A DNA stretch of 64,000 nt, taken from Paraflavitalea sp. CAU 1676. GTDB taxonomy: Bacteria > Bacteroidota > Bacteroidia > Chitinophagales > Chitinophagaceae. The stretch's first letter is position 1, and every line of letters begins with the position of its first letter. Shown piece by piece: positions 8,730-18,207 of the stretch. The stretch is taken from positions 62,001 to 126,000 of the forward strand of contig NZ_JARHUJ010000004.1 in the NCBI RefSeq assembly GCF_029223285.1, written 5' to 3'. The translations under genes were made by a program, and so were the position numbers. The notes below the pieces were generated by a model, which saw only the letters and a list, made by a program, of their open reading frames with translations, was not told where the DNA came from and searched no databases.

Positions 8730-10553
8730 TTATTTCATCACCGACAATTGTAAATGCGACGGGTATTGTGCAGTACGGTAAATGCTATGGGTGGCCTTTT
8801 GGAAATCACTTTCCTTCGCCTCGAATATATTAGGCACATATTTTTGGGGATTGCGGTCGATGATCGGGAACCAGGTGCTTTGTATTTGCACCATGATGCG
8901 ATGCCCTTTCTTAAATACATGGTTGATGCTGTGCAGATCGACCGAATAATTTTCTACTTTATTGGGTGTAATGGGCTCGGGATGCTCAAAGCTCTTGCGG
9001 TAACGGCCACGGAACACATCATTGGCGACCATGAACTGGTAGCCACCCATCTTGCGGTCTTTCGGATTTTCCGCCGGGTATACATCGATTAGTTTAACGA
9101 CCCAGTCGGCATCACTGCCGGTGGTGGCAGCAAAGAGCTTGGCCCACAATTGCCCCGTTACGGTAATTTCTTCTTCCAGCACATCGGTTTGCCAGCTCAA
9201 TACATCCGGGCGGTTGTGGACGAAACGCTGGTCTTCGGTAAGCCAGGTAAACCAGCGCGAGCCGGGGCCATAGGTTTGTTCGATGGGGCGCGTACGATAG
9301 GGAACGGGTTTGGCCGGATCGGAAATATAGGTATCACTACCAGTGGCTGCCACAGGCTTGTTGAAAGAGAGTTTGCCATCGGGTTGCAGGTAAAGGTTTT
9401 GTTGCGCCGCTTCTGCCGGAGGCCAGCTATTGTATTGTTTCCACACATTGCTGCCGGTTTGGAAAGTGATGGCTTCGGCAAAGTTGCCATCGCCTTTTTG
9501 TTTGAGGTGCCAGGCAAACCAACGCGCCTGAATGTCTTTTCTGAAAGTAGGGCCTGTTGAGGTATCGAAACTGATATTGCCCAGTTTATTGCCGGGGCCG
9601 CCCGCCCAGCCGCCATGGTTCCAGGGACCGGCCACGATAAAATTCTTGTGGCTGCGATCGTTCTTTTCCAATACGGAATAAGCTTTGAGGGGGCCGTAAA
9701 AATCTTCCTGGTCCCACCAGCCGGCCACATGCATGGTGTACACGCGCGGCGAATCGAGCCGGTAGGCCAATGACTGCTTTTGCCAGAAGGCATCGTAGTG
9801 CGGATGGCTGGCAAAGTCATTCCAGGTGGGAATATGATGGTGGAAATACTTCTTATTTACATTGGCCAATGAGCCCAGTTGCAGGTACCAGTCGTACAGG
9901 TCGTGCATGCCGAAGGGGAAAAGGCTATCTGTTTTGGCAGCTTCTTCCATAAACGCATATTCAAACCCATAGCTCAGGCGGAAGGCGCCGTTGTGGTGGA
10001 AGTCGTCACCCAGCCACATGTCGGATGGAGTTGCCTGTTCCGATACGGCGATGAGCGCGGGATGGGGATCGATGGCGCCCTGCATGGTCGTCCACCCATC
10101 GTAGGATATGCCAAACATGCCGCCCTTGCCGTTGTTGTTGGGGATATTTTTCAGGAGCCATTCGAAGGTGTCGTAGGTGTCGGTACTTTCATCGATGGCT
10201 TTGGGATCTTTTTTATCCCGGCTGAAGCGCTGCATTTCAAATTTGCCTTCGCTTTTGTACCGGCCGCGGATATCCTGGTATACGAAGATATAACCGTCGG
10301 TTGCCATGTCTTTAACATACGTGCTTTTGTCGGGAGCGGCATCATCACTAACACCATATGGTGTGCGCCGGAGCAGGAAGGGAAGCTTTTCGGCAGCGGT
10401 TTTGGGTGTATAGATCACGGTATTGAGCTTTACACCATCACGCATGGGGATCATCAGTTCCTGCCGTTCATACTGACTGTCGGTCGTGGTTTGTGCGCAC
10501 ACGCCAGTAGTGATCAGCAGCCAGCAAGCTGTGATTGCAATAAATCGTACCAT
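8730..10553 (-). CDS. Secreted CocE/NonD-family alpha/beta hydrolase (X-Pro dipeptidyl-peptidase-like)
   Basis: 607 aa from ATG 10553; the upstream in-frame alternative is only a TTG. A signal peptide ends near CAQ (residue 21). The catalytic triad of the S15/CocE family is visible: Ser in GISYDGW, Asp in AGWWDQEDFYG and His in GPWNHGGW. The C-terminal third is the jelly-roll-like domain of X-Pro dipeptidyl-peptidases and of cocaine-esterase/glutaryl-7-ACA-acylase-like enzymes. It would act in the periplasm or outside the cell on peptides, esters or amides; the exact substrate is not predictable. Its start is 30 bp downstream of the M20 peptidase stop, and both probably serve peptide or amide catabolism. 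Confidence 0.9.
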   Translation of the reverse strand: MVRFIAITACWLLITTGVCAQTTTDSQYERQELMIPMRDGVKLNTVIYTPKTAAEKLPFLLRRTPYGVSDDAAPDKSTYVKDMATDGYIFVYQDIRGRYKSEGKFEMQRFSRDKKDPKAIDESTDTYDTFEWLLKNIPNNNGKGGMFGISYDGWTTMQGAIDPHPALIAVSEQATPSDMWLGDDFHHNGAFRLSYGFEYAFMEEAAKTDSLFPFGMHDLYDWYLQLGSLANVNKKYFHHHIPTWNDFASHPHYDAFWQKQSLAYRLDSPRVYTMHVAGWWDQEDFYGPLKAYSVLEKNDRSHKNFIVAGPWNHGGWAGGPGNKLGNISFDTSTGPTFRKDIQARWFAWHLKQKGDGNFAEAITFQTGSNVWKQYNSWPPAEAAQQNLYLQPDGKLSFNKPVAATGSDTYISDPAKPVPYRTRPIEQTYGPGSRWFTWLTEDQRFVHNRPDVLSWQTDVLEEEITVTGQLWAKLFAATTGSDADWVVKLIDVYPAENPKDRKMGGYQFMVANDVFRGRYRKSFEHPEPITPNKVENYSVDLHSINHVFKKGHRIMVQIQSTWFPIIDRNPQKYVPNIFEAKESDFQKATHSIYRTAQYPSHLQLSVMK

Positions 10554-10583
10554 AAGAGTAGGTTTGTATGCTAACAATGGGTG

Positions 10584-11774
10584 TTATTCCATGCGTGCGT
10601 TGGCGCCCAGCCAGGCCATCATGCCAATTCCTTTCTCGATCGCGCTTTCGTCGATGTTGAAGGTAGGCGTGTGTACACCCGAAGTGATCCCTTTGGCTTC
10701 GTTCATCACACCCAGGCGATAGAAGCAGCCGGGTATCAACTGTGTATAATAGCCAAAGTCTTCGGCTCCCATCCGCATCTCGGTAGTCTCGATGTGTTCG
10801 GCGCCCATAAAATCTTCGGCCAGTTTACGGGCCGTGACAGTTAATCCTTCGTGATTATAAACAGTAGGGTAGCCCACATCGATGTGGAGGTCGATCTCTC
10901 CGCCCATGGCGTGCACCAGTTGTACGGCATTGTTGCGGATGAGTTCGTGCGCTTTAAAGCGCCAGGTTTCATCCAGTGCCCGGAAGGTGCCCATGAGCTT
11001 TACTTCGCTGGGTATTACATTGGTGGTATGTCCGCCCTGGATGGAGCAAATGGACAATACGGAAGGCGACAAGGGATTCCTGTTGCGGCTGATGATCTGC
11101 TGCAGGCTCACGATGAGGTGCGAGGCGATCAAAATGGTATCTACTGTTAAATGGGGCGCAGCGGCATGGCCGCCTTTGCCTTTGATGGTGATATAGATCT
11201 CGTCGGCGCTGGCCATTACCTGCCCGCCGCGAAAGCTTAGTTGTCCTACCGCCAATTGAGGGTGTACATGCAGGCCGAAGATCGCTTCAGGCGCCGGATG
11301 GGTAAGCACACCTTCCTTGATGAGGATACTGGCGCCGCCGGGATTGCGTTCTTCACCGGGTTGAAAGATCAGTTTTACCGTGCCTTCCCATTCTTCTTTC
11401 AGTTCCTGCAATATTTTGGCTGCACCCAGCAGGCAGGTAGTATGAACGTCGTGGCCGCAGGCATGCATAATGCCATCGCGGGTCGACTTATAAGGAACAT
11501 TATTTTCTTCGAGGATCGGTAATGCATCAATGTCAGCGCGCAGGGCTACGACCCTTTTATCGGGGTTCTTTCCTTTGATCAATCCTACTACGCCGGTGGT
11601 GGCCATCACCTGGAAGGGGATGCCGTATTCAGTGAGTCGTTCTTGTATATATTTTGAGGTCTCTACTTCCTGGTAGCTCAACTCGGGGTGGGCATGCAAA
11701 TGATGCCGGATATCTATAAATCCGGGAGCATAGGTATTCGCCAGGTGTTGGATCTTTTCTTTCAGGCTACTCAT
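10584..11774 (-). CDS. M20-family amidohydrolase (N-acyl-amino acid / hippurate hydrolase type)
   Basis: 396 aa from ATG 11774 (another ATG six codons upstream is possible). Cytoplasmic metal-dependent amidase of the M20D type. Metal-binding motifs: HACGHDVHT near residue 100, PGEERNPGG near 135 and GLHVHP near 165, plus the C-terminal MGAEDF. The cysteine in HACGHD is typical of the N-acyl-L-amino acid/IAA-conjugate amidohydrolase branch. It releases an amino acid from an N-acyl conjugate; the substrate is unknown. It precedes the secreted CocE-type hydrolase in a co-directional pair. Confidence 0.92.
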   Translation of the reverse strand: MSSLKEKIQHLANTYAPGFIDIRHHLHAHPELSYQEVETSKYIQERLTEYGIPFQVMATTGVVGLIKGKNPDKRVVALRADIDALPILEENNVPYKSTRDGIMHACGHDVHTTCLLGAAKILQELKEEWEGTVKLIFQPGEERNPGGASILIKEGVLTHPAPEAIFGLHVHPQLAVGQLSFRGGQVMASADEIYITIKGKGGHAAAPHLTVDTILIASHLIVSLQQIISRNRNPLSPSVLSICSIQGGHTTNVIPSEVKLMGTFRALDETWRFKAHELIRNNAVQLVHAMGGEIDLHIDVGYPTVYNHEGLTVTARKLAEDFMGAEHIETTEMRMGAEDFGYYTQLIPGCFYRLGVMNEAKGITSGVHTPTFNIDESAIEKGIGMMAWLGANARME

Positions 11775-11803
11775 GCCCCAAAAGTAAAGCATCTGGCCGA
11801 AAC

Positions 11804-12226
11804 TTAGTTGGCAGAAGGGTCGGGATTCACTTCTATCGTATCCCGTACTACATAAACACCTGTAGGGAACAAACGCTGAATGGTGGGCAGGTAATCATCG
11901 GCTTCTTTGCGGTCTTTAAAGTTGCCTGCTTTCAGTTTATAAAAGGGCGCCTGGTACATGAGGTATACCTGCAGCTCGGGCATTTCCTGGTATAACCTGG
12001 ATTTGGCGTTCATGGCTTTGTTGCGGTCGTTGGTATTCACCACCAGGATACGGAAGCCGGGCACGAAGCGACGCGCGTTGCGGGTGGTGACCTCGTTGAT
12101 CTCGATCTGCTTCTTTACCAGCAGATCGATGCGCGGGTCTTTGTGCACGACGATAGAGCTGGTATCGGTTTGTGCCATGACATGGGCACTGGTGAACAGG
12201 CAGAGTAAGAAGATAATTCGTTTCAT
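11804..12226 (-). CDS. Secreted SPOR-domain protein
   Basis: 140 aa. A signal peptide (MKRIIFLLCLFTSAHVMAQ) is followed by a short linker and one SPOR-like domain (about residues 55-130, with FRILVVNTND at its start and FYKLKAGNFKDRKEA in the second strand-helix unit). SPOR domains bind glycan strands of peptidoglycan lacking stem peptides, often at division sites. The protein is almost only this domain, so it may act as a periplasmic peptidoglycan binder. The next gene downstream starts 30 bp on. Confidence 0.85.
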   Translation of the reverse strand: MKRIIFLLCLFTSAHVMAQTDTSSIVVHKDPRIDLLVKKQIEINEVTTRNARRFVPGFRILVVNTNDRNKAMNAKSRLYQEMPELQVYLMYQAPFYKLKAGNFKDRKEADDYLPTIQRLFPTGVYVVRDTIEVNPDPSAN

Positions 12227-12275
12227 GGTGTTTGTTCTGATATAACTAGATCAATAATCGTGCAAAGGTGCTTTT

Positions 12276-12950
12276 TCAATAACCACCGCTGGCGTTTTGG
12301 GTTGCTCCGGTTACGATGGCCACGCTGGCACTGCATCCCAACCGGTTGGCGCCTGCCTCCACCAGTTCTTTGGCAAAAGCGTAGTCGCGTATACCGCCCG
12401 AGGCCTTGATCTGTATGGAAGACGGCAAATGTTTGCGCATCAGTTGCACAGCGGCCACGCTGGCGCCTTTTTCTGCATACCCGGTAGACGTTTTAACAAA
12501 ATCAGCACCGGCTTCCGCGCAAATACGGCAACATTCGATGATCTCCGCGTCGGAAAGGATGCCACTTTCGAAGATCACTTTAACCAATCTTCCTTCCTGA
12601 TGGGCCGCCTCTACGATCGCAGCAATATCCGATGCCAGCAGCGCTGTGTTACCCGCCCGCAATGCCACCAGGTTGATCACCATATCGAGTTCCTGAGCAC
12701 CGTCCTGTATGGCCTGCCTGGCTTCTGCCAGTTTGGCCGCGGTTACGGCATATCCAAAAGGAAAGCCGATCACGGTAGCCACTTTAACGTTACCGGCCGA
12801 TAAATATTTTTTCGCCTCGCCAACGAATGGTGGAGGAACGCATACAGCTGCGAATCCATATTGGTTCGCTTCATCACATAGCTTTTTTATTTCATCCGAG
12901 GTAGTGGTAGGCTTTAATAGCGTATGATCTATGTATTGAGCAATATTCAT
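12276..12950 (-). CDS. deoC: Deoxyribose-phosphate aldolase
   Basis: 224 aa from ATG 12950. Cleaves 2-deoxyribose-5-phosphate to glyceraldehyde-3-phosphate and acetaldehyde in deoxynucleoside catabolism. Motifs of the DeoC barrel are present: IDHTLLKPTTT at the N-terminus, ELDMVINL, FVKTSTGY with the Schiff-base lysine, and IKASGGIRD with the second catalytic lysine. Length is typical. It stands divergent from the amidohydrolase pair at 13.1 kb with 157 bp between them; no other deo gene is nearby. Confidence 0.95.
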   Translation of the reverse strand: MNIAQYIDHTLLKPTTTSDEIKKLCDEANQYGFAAVCVPPPFVGEAKKYLSAGNVKVATVIGFPFGYAVTAAKLAEARQAIQDGAQELDMVINLVALRAGNTALLASDIAAIVEAAHQEGRLVKVIFESGILSDAEIIECCRICAEAGADFVKTSTGYAEKGASVAAVQLMRKHLPSSIQIKASGGIRDYAFAKELVEAGANRLGCSASVAIVTGATQNASGGY

Positions 12951-13107
12951 ATAAAATAAAGACAATTTTAATCCGTCATGAGCAGGAAAACAAGGTTATG
13001 AACGTCTCATGGAGGTTATTTGCCAGTCGGGCAATTTTTATGTGGTCTAAATTACACCATTTGGCTAAATTGGACCTTTCGCACAGATTAAAAACCAACC
13101 ACAGCAT

Positions 13108-16100
13108 ATGAGAAAACTCAGGCTTCGACAGCCAGGGAAAGCACTTTCCCTGATGGGGCTGTTACTTGCATTAAAAGTTTCTACACTGGCCCAGTCCACG
13201 TTCCCGGTGAACGGCGTGGCGGATCCCAAAAATGGCTACTACGCTTTTACCAACGCAACGATTGTTAAAGATGCCCAAACCACCCTCACCAATGCTACAC
13301 TGGTGATCAGGGATGGTAAGATCGTTTCAGTGGGTACCAATATCGCAGCGCCTAAAGATGCTGTTGTGGTGGATTGTAACGGGAAGTTCATTTACCCCTC
13401 TTTTATCGACGCCTATTCCGATTACGGTATTACGGGGCCCACGCGCACGTTCACAGGTTTCAATTTCAACCAACCCGCCCAGCTCACCTCCAACCAGAAA
13501 GGCGCTTTCGGCTGGAACCAGGCCATTCGTTCGGATGTAGAAGGTGCTAAACTCTTCAATACCGACGAGGCTAAAGCAAAGACCCTGCGTGATATTGGTT
13601 TTGGTACCGTGCTCACCCACCAAAAAGATGGTATTGCACGGGGCACCGGTGTGATCGTAACCCTCGCCAATGAAAAAGAGAACCTCGTATTGCTGAAGGA
13701 AAAAGCCTCTGCGCACTATTCACTGAATAAAGGGGTTTCTACACAAAGCTACCCCGGATCCATGATGGGCGTTATTGCGCTGTTGCGTCAGTCGTACATC
13801 GATGCCTCCTGGTACAAAGGAGCGCCTTCTAAAGAAGGAGCCAACCTCACCCTCAAAAACTGGAACGATAACCAGTCGCTGCCCCAGATCATGGAAGCCA
13901 ACGACAAGTGGAATGTTCTGCGTGCCGATCGCGTAGGGGATGAGTTTGGTGTACAATACATCATCAAGGCAGGTGGCAACGAATACCAGCGTATCAAAGA
14001 AATGGCCGATACCAAAGCAGCTTTCATCCTGCCGCTGAATTATCCAACGGCCATGGATGTTGAAGATCCGAACGACGTTCGTTTTACAGGGCTTGATGAC
14101 ATGAAGCATTGGGAACTGGCTCCCTCCAACCCTGCTGCTTTTGAAAAAGCCAATATCGCATTCTGTCTTACTACCTCCGATCTGGCCAATGTAGGCGACT
14201 TCCTCGCCAACCTGCGCAAAGCGATCGAATATGGTCTCAGCGAATCCAAAGCATTGGAAGCGCTGACCAAAACACCTGCCACTCTCCTGGGGGTATCTGA
14301 TAAAGCGGGCAGCCTCGATGCCGGCAAACTGGCCAACTTCCTCATTACTTCAGGTCCTATCTTCCAGGAGAAAACCGTGGTGTACCAAAACTGGGTACAG
14401 GGCCACAAATACGGTGTAAAGGAGGAAGCCTGGTTTGATGTGAAGGGTACTTACAAACTGGTCGCGAACACGACCAGTGGCAGCAAGTCATGGTCGGTTG
14501 ATTTGAAGGATGGCGGTACTGCGGTTTTCGTTGCGCAGGATACGCTGACCGGCAAATATTCATATGACGGCAAGATGGTGAAGCTGAGCTTTACCGAAGG
14601 TCGTGGCCCCCGTGCTACAGAAACGGTGATGAGCGGCGTAGCCAGCGCGCAGGTATGGAATGGAGTGGGACGTGATGGCGCCGGGAATAAGTTTACCTGG
14701 ACGGCTACCTTCGAAAAAGCAGCAGTAGCCAAAGCCGATAGTGCAAGACCAAAGCAGCCGTTGCAACTCGGTAAAGTAACCTTCCCCTTCCTCGCTTATG
14801 GAACCGAAGAGGTGGCCAAGCAAGAAACCATTCTCATTAAGAATGCTACCGTATGGACCAGCGAAAAAGACGGCAAACTGGAAGGTACCGATGTACTGGT
14901 AGTAGCTGGCAAGATCTCAAAGATCGGAAAGAACCTTGCTGCTACCGGCGCCAGGGTAATCGACGGAACCGGTAAACACCTCACAGCCGGTATCATCGAC
15001 GAGCACTCTCATATCGCTGCCGCCTCTATCAATGAAGGCGCGCAGAGCGTCACTTCCGAAGTACGTATTTCGGACAACCTGAATCCGGAAGATATCAATA
15101 TCTATCGCCAGTTGAGCGGTGGTGTTACTACATCCCATATCCTGCACGGATCTGCCAATACCATCGGTGGCCAAACCCAGCTGATCAAATTGCGTTGGGG
15201 AGCCAACGACGAAGACCTGAAGTTCAAAGGTTCGGATCCCTTTATCAAATTTGCCTTGGGCGAAAATGTAAAGCGCAGCGGATCCAATGCCAACAACCGT
15301 TTCCCCGATACGCGGATGGGTGTTGAGCAGGTGCTCAACGATGCCTTCCAGCGCGCTAAAGACTACGAGGCGGCTATCAAAGCGAAGAAGCCGGGTGTAC
15401 GCCGCGACCTGGAACTGGATGCGCTGGTTGAGATCATGAACAAGAAGCGCTTCATCACCATGCACTCTTATGTGCAGAGTGAGATCACGGCTGCCTTGCG
15501 TGTTGCCGAGCGATATGGTTTCAGGATCAATACCCTCACCCACATTCTCGAAGGGTACAAAGTAGCCGATAAAATGAAAGAGCATGGTGTTAACGCCTCT
15601 ACTTTCAGCGACTGGTGGCAATACAAAATGGAAGTGGTTGACGCTATCCCTTACAATGCCGCGATCATGCAGCGCGTGGGGTTGAATGTGGCGATCAATT
15701 CTGACGATGCTGAAATGGCGCGCCGCCTCAACCAGGAAGCTGGTAAGATCGTGAAATACGGTGGCGTTACAGAAGAGGAAGCGTTGAGGATGGTTACCAT
15801 CAATCCTGCGAAGATGTTACATGTAGATGATAAAGTAGGCAGCATCAAGGTGGGTAAGGACGCCGACCTGGTGTTGTGGAGCAATAATCCGTTGAGCATA
15901 TATGCAGTAGCTGAGAAAACGATCGTAGACGGTACTGTTTATTTCGACCGCGAGAAAGACAAGGAACTGCGTGCGCAGATCCAGGCCGAAAGGACCCGTT
16001 TGATCCAGAAGCTGGCTGCTGCCAAACGCACGCCTGCAGCAGGTGGTGCACCCGCTGGTGGCTTTGGCCGTCCAAGACCCCGCTTTGAAGTGATCCAGGC

Positions 16101-16179
16101 CTGTATGGATCACCTGCACAGCCATGGCTTGCTATCGATCACAGAAGAGGAAGCCGAACTGCTCAACGAAAAACAATAA
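13108..16179 (+). CDS. Secreted two-domain amidohydrolase-superfamily protein
   Basis: 1023 aa with an N-terminal signal segment (cleavage likely after LAQ, about residue 29). Two amidohydrolase-fold domains are arranged in tandem. Domain 1 (about 35-440) has the fold's start (GKFIYPSFIDAYSD) and end (TPATLLGVSDKAGSLDAG), but where the HxH metal pair should be it reads DAYSD, so it is probably not catalytic. A beta-rich insert follows (about 445-555). Domain 2 (about 570-1000) has a complete ligand set: DEHSHIA near residue 632, TMHSY near 786, THILEG near 811 and INSDDAEMA near 864. It would be an imidazolonepropionase/dipeptidase-like hydrolase outside the cytoplasm. The related gene at 16200 follows 20 bp later. 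Confidence 0.88.
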   Translation: MRKLRLRQPGKALSLMGLLLALKVSTLAQSTFPVNGVADPKNGYYAFTNATIVKDAQTTLTNATLVIRDGKIVSVGTNIAAPKDAVVVDCNGKFIYPSFIDAYSDYGITGPTRTFTGFNFNQPAQLTSNQKGAFGWNQAIRSDVEGAKLFNTDEAKAKTLRDIGFGTVLTHQKDGIARGTGVIVTLANEKENLVLLKEKASAHYSLNKGVSTQSYPGSMMGVIALLRQSYIDASWYKGAPSKEGANLTLKNWNDNQSLPQIMEANDKWNVLRADRVGDEFGVQYIIKAGGNEYQRIKEMADTKAAFILPLNYPTAMDVEDPNDVRFTGLDDMKHWELAPSNPAAFEKANIAFCLTTSDLANVGDFLANLRKAIEYGLSESKALEALTKTPATLLGVSDKAGSLDAGKLANFLITSGPIFQEKTVVYQNWVQGHKYGVKEEAWFDVKGTYKLVANTTSGSKSWSVDLKDGGTAVFVAQDTLTGKYSYDGKMVKLSFTEGRGPRATETVMSGVASAQVWNGVGRDGAGNKFTWTATFEKAAVAKADSARPKQPLQLGKVTFPFLAYGTEEVAKQETILIKNATVWTSEKDGKLEGTDVLVVAGKISKIGKNLAATGARVIDGTGKHLTAGIIDEHSHIAAASINEGAQSVTSEVRISDNLNPEDINIYRQLSGGVTTSHILHGSANTIGGQTQLIKLRWGANDEDLKFKGSDPFIKFALGENVKRSGSNANNRFPDTRMGVEQVLNDAFQRAKDYEAAIKAKKPGVRRDLELDALVEIMNKKRFITMHSYVQSEITAALRVAERYGFRINTLTHILEGYKVADKMKEHGVNASTFSDWWQYKMEVVDAIPYNAAIMQRVGLNVAINSDDAEMARRLNQEAGKIVKYGGVTEEEALRMVTINPAKMLHVDDKVGSIKVGKDADLVLWSNNPLSIYAVAEKTIVDGTVYFDREKDKELRAQIQAERTRLIQKLAAAKRTPAAGGAPAGGFGRPRPRFEVIQACMDHLHSHGLLSITEEEAELLNEKQ

Positions 16180-16199
16180 CCTACAAACGAATCTGATTT

Positions 16200-17510
16200 A
16201 TGAAAAGAATATTTTTCACGATATTAATGAGCAGCTGGGTAGTAGCGCGTGTTGCTGCACAGGAAACGGTTTATCCTGCTCCCGCTCAAACACAAACCAT
16301 CGCGCTCACCAATGCCACCGTACACGTGGGCAACGGTCAGGTGATTGAAAATGGCATGGTGGTTTTCTCCAAAGGAAAGATCATCGATGTAAAGCCAACG
16401 GCTGTCGTGGCCGACGCTAAAGTGATCGACTGCAAAGGCAAACATATCTATCCCGGACTGATCCTTTCAACCTCCAACGTGGGTCTGGTAGAAGTGGGCA
16501 GCGTGCGTGCTACTTCAGATGCCTCCGAACTGGGAGATATGAACACCAATATCCGTTCGCTGGTGGCTTATAACACCGATTCGAAAGTGACGAATACCCT
16601 TCGTAACAATGGCATCCTCCTGGCGAATATCGTACCGCAGGGTGGTGTGCTTTCGGGCAGCTCATCGGTAGTGCAACTGGACGCGTGGAACTGGGAAGAT
16701 GCGACTTACCTGGCAGATAATGGTATTCACTTCAATGTGCCCTCCCTGCTGTTGCGTGGTGGTGGCCGTGGTGGATTTGGTCGCTTTGGCGGTCAGCAGC
16801 CTGCCGGTGATCCTATTAAACGAGCTTTGGAACAGATCGAGAGCGTAAAGGTTTTCTTCCGCGAAGCAAAGGCATACTGCCAGGAAGCCAGCCATGAAGA
16901 GACCAACACGAGGTGTGAGGCCGTGAAAGGATTGTTTACGAAAAAGCAAAAGCTGTATGTGCATTGCGATATCGTTAAGGAGATGCTCATTGCCATCGAC
17001 TTCGCGAAAGAGTTTGGTTTCGACGTGGTGATCGTGGGCGGTTCCGAAAGCTACCAGATCGCCGACCTTCTGAAGGCGAACAATATTGCAGTGATCCTGC
17101 AGCAGATGCACAGCTTGCCTACAATGGTAGACGATGATGTGGATCAGCCCTACAAAACACCTGCTGCCTTGCAGAAGGCCGGTGTATTGTTTTCGATCAA
17201 TGATGATGATGGCAACACCCGTCAGCGTAACCTCGCCTTCAATGCCGGTACCGCTGCTGCTTATGGTCTTACTAAAGAAGAAGCGCTGGCAGCTGTATCA
17301 TTGAATGCAGCAAAGATCCTGGGCGTGTCCGATAAAACAGGCTCGCTCGAAAGTGGCAAAGACGCCAACCTGCTGGTTTGCGACGGCGATCTGCTCGACA
17401 TGCGCAGCAATGTTATCCTCAATGCCTTCATTCAGGGCCGGGAGATCAACCTCACCGACAAGCACAAGCAACTGTACGAGAGGTATAAATACAAATACGG
17501 GCTGAAATAA
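16200..17510 (+). CDS. Secreted amidohydrolase-fold protein lacking the metal HxH motif
   Basis: 436 aa with a signal peptide ending near AAQ (residue 20). The fold is recognisable from the N-terminal beta domain (ALTNATVHVGNGQVIENG), the barrel entry (GKHIYPGLI) and the C-terminal KILGVSDKTGSLESGKDANLL. The expected HxH reads STS (LILSTSNVG), and the later histidine positions are also altered (VHCDIVKE, IVGGSES), so it is probably not a normal metallohydrolase. It resembles domain 1 of the preceding protein and is 20 bp downstream of it. A non-catalytic partner of the 1023-aa protein is a reasonable inference. A terminator follows. Confidence 0.85.
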   Translation: MKRIFFTILMSSWVVARVAAQETVYPAPAQTQTIALTNATVHVGNGQVIENGMVVFSKGKIIDVKPTAVVADAKVIDCKGKHIYPGLILSTSNVGLVEVGSVRATSDASELGDMNTNIRSLVAYNTDSKVTNTLRNNGILLANIVPQGGVLSGSSSVVQLDAWNWEDATYLADNGIHFNVPSLLLRGGGRGGFGRFGGQQPAGDPIKRALEQIESVKVFFREAKAYCQEASHEETNTRCEAVKGLFTKKQKLYVHCDIVKEMLIAIDFAKEFGFDVVIVGGSESYQIADLLKANNIAVILQQMHSLPTMVDDDVDQPYKTPAALQKAGVLFSINDDDGNTRQRNLAFNAGTAAAYGLTKEEALAAVSLNAAKILGVSDKTGSLESGKDANLLVCDGDLLDMRSNVILNAFIQGREINLTDKHKQLYERYKYKYGLK

Positions 17511-17534
17511 CGGTGATCCGTTCCCCCATAACAG

Positions 17535-17558
17535 CGGTCCCGCCAATTGGCGGGACCG
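17535..17558. terminator. Intrinsic terminator after the amidohydrolase pair
   Basis: Perfect 10-bp stem (CGGTCCCGCC / GGCGGGACCG) with an AATT loop, followed on the + strand by TTTTGTTTATTT. It sits 24 bp after the stop at 17510. Confidence 0.9.
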
Positions 17559-17671
17559 TTTTGTTTATTTATTGACCGTGGGCTCGTTAACTGGAGTTTG
17601 AGCCGGAGCAGCCCTTTGTGCAAAGCAGCAGCATGACTATGTGCTGCTGACTGCTTCAATAGCCTGGGATA

Positions 17672-18112
17672 TTACCGCATGAAGGGACCCGCTTTCCTGT
17701 CGAGGGCGTCCTGCAACCAGTATTGGTTTACCTGGGCCATTGTTTCGGGCAATGCATCGGGTGCGAAATACCTGAGTTCGGCCGTTTCTTCATTGAAGAA
17801 GCCTGGTGCGATAGCGCCCCGCAGGTTCACCTCAAAATACGAAGTGACATATTGAACGGTGCGGTTGTTGTAATAATAGGTTTGCGAAGCCGGGGCCGAA
17901 TAGATGCCGATGAACCGGCTAATTGAGCCTTCGTTATCCGTTTCTTCCCGCACCTCACGCAGGATAGCATCGGTGATGCTTTCTCCAAATTCCACATGGC
18001 CGGATATCAGTCCCCATTGGTTCACATCTTTGCGTCTTTGCAGCAGCACTTCCCCCTGTTGATTGAAGATGATGGCGGCTACGGCCGGCAAAATTTCCTG
18101 TTTGTTATTCAT
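17672..18112 (-). CDS. NUDIX hydrolase
   Basis: 146 aa from ATG 18112 (MNNKQEILP); a longer frame upstream would overlap the preceding gene. The NUDIX box is complete: it starts at GHVEFGE and ends at REVREET (about residues 45-65), with spacing fitting GX5EX7REUXEE. It hydrolyses a nucleoside diphosphate linked to another moiety in the cytoplasm; the substrate is not predictable. The neighbouring upstream gene (18208-18942) appears unrelated. Confidence 0.92.
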   Translation of the reverse strand: MNNKQEILPAVAAIIFNQQGEVLLQRRKDVNQWGLISGHVEFGESITDAILREVREETDNEGSISRFIGIYSAPASQTYYYNNRTVQYVTSYFEVNLRGAIAPGFFNEETAELRYFAPDALPETMAQVNQYWLQDALDRKAGPFMR

Positions 18113-18207
18113 CGGCAACCTGTTTGGGTAAAGGTACTTCTCTTTTCGTCTATCTTCCCTAACCGGTTCTTTGTAAAGCCTGATCGTCTTCGGCCGGCAA
18201 GGTACAA

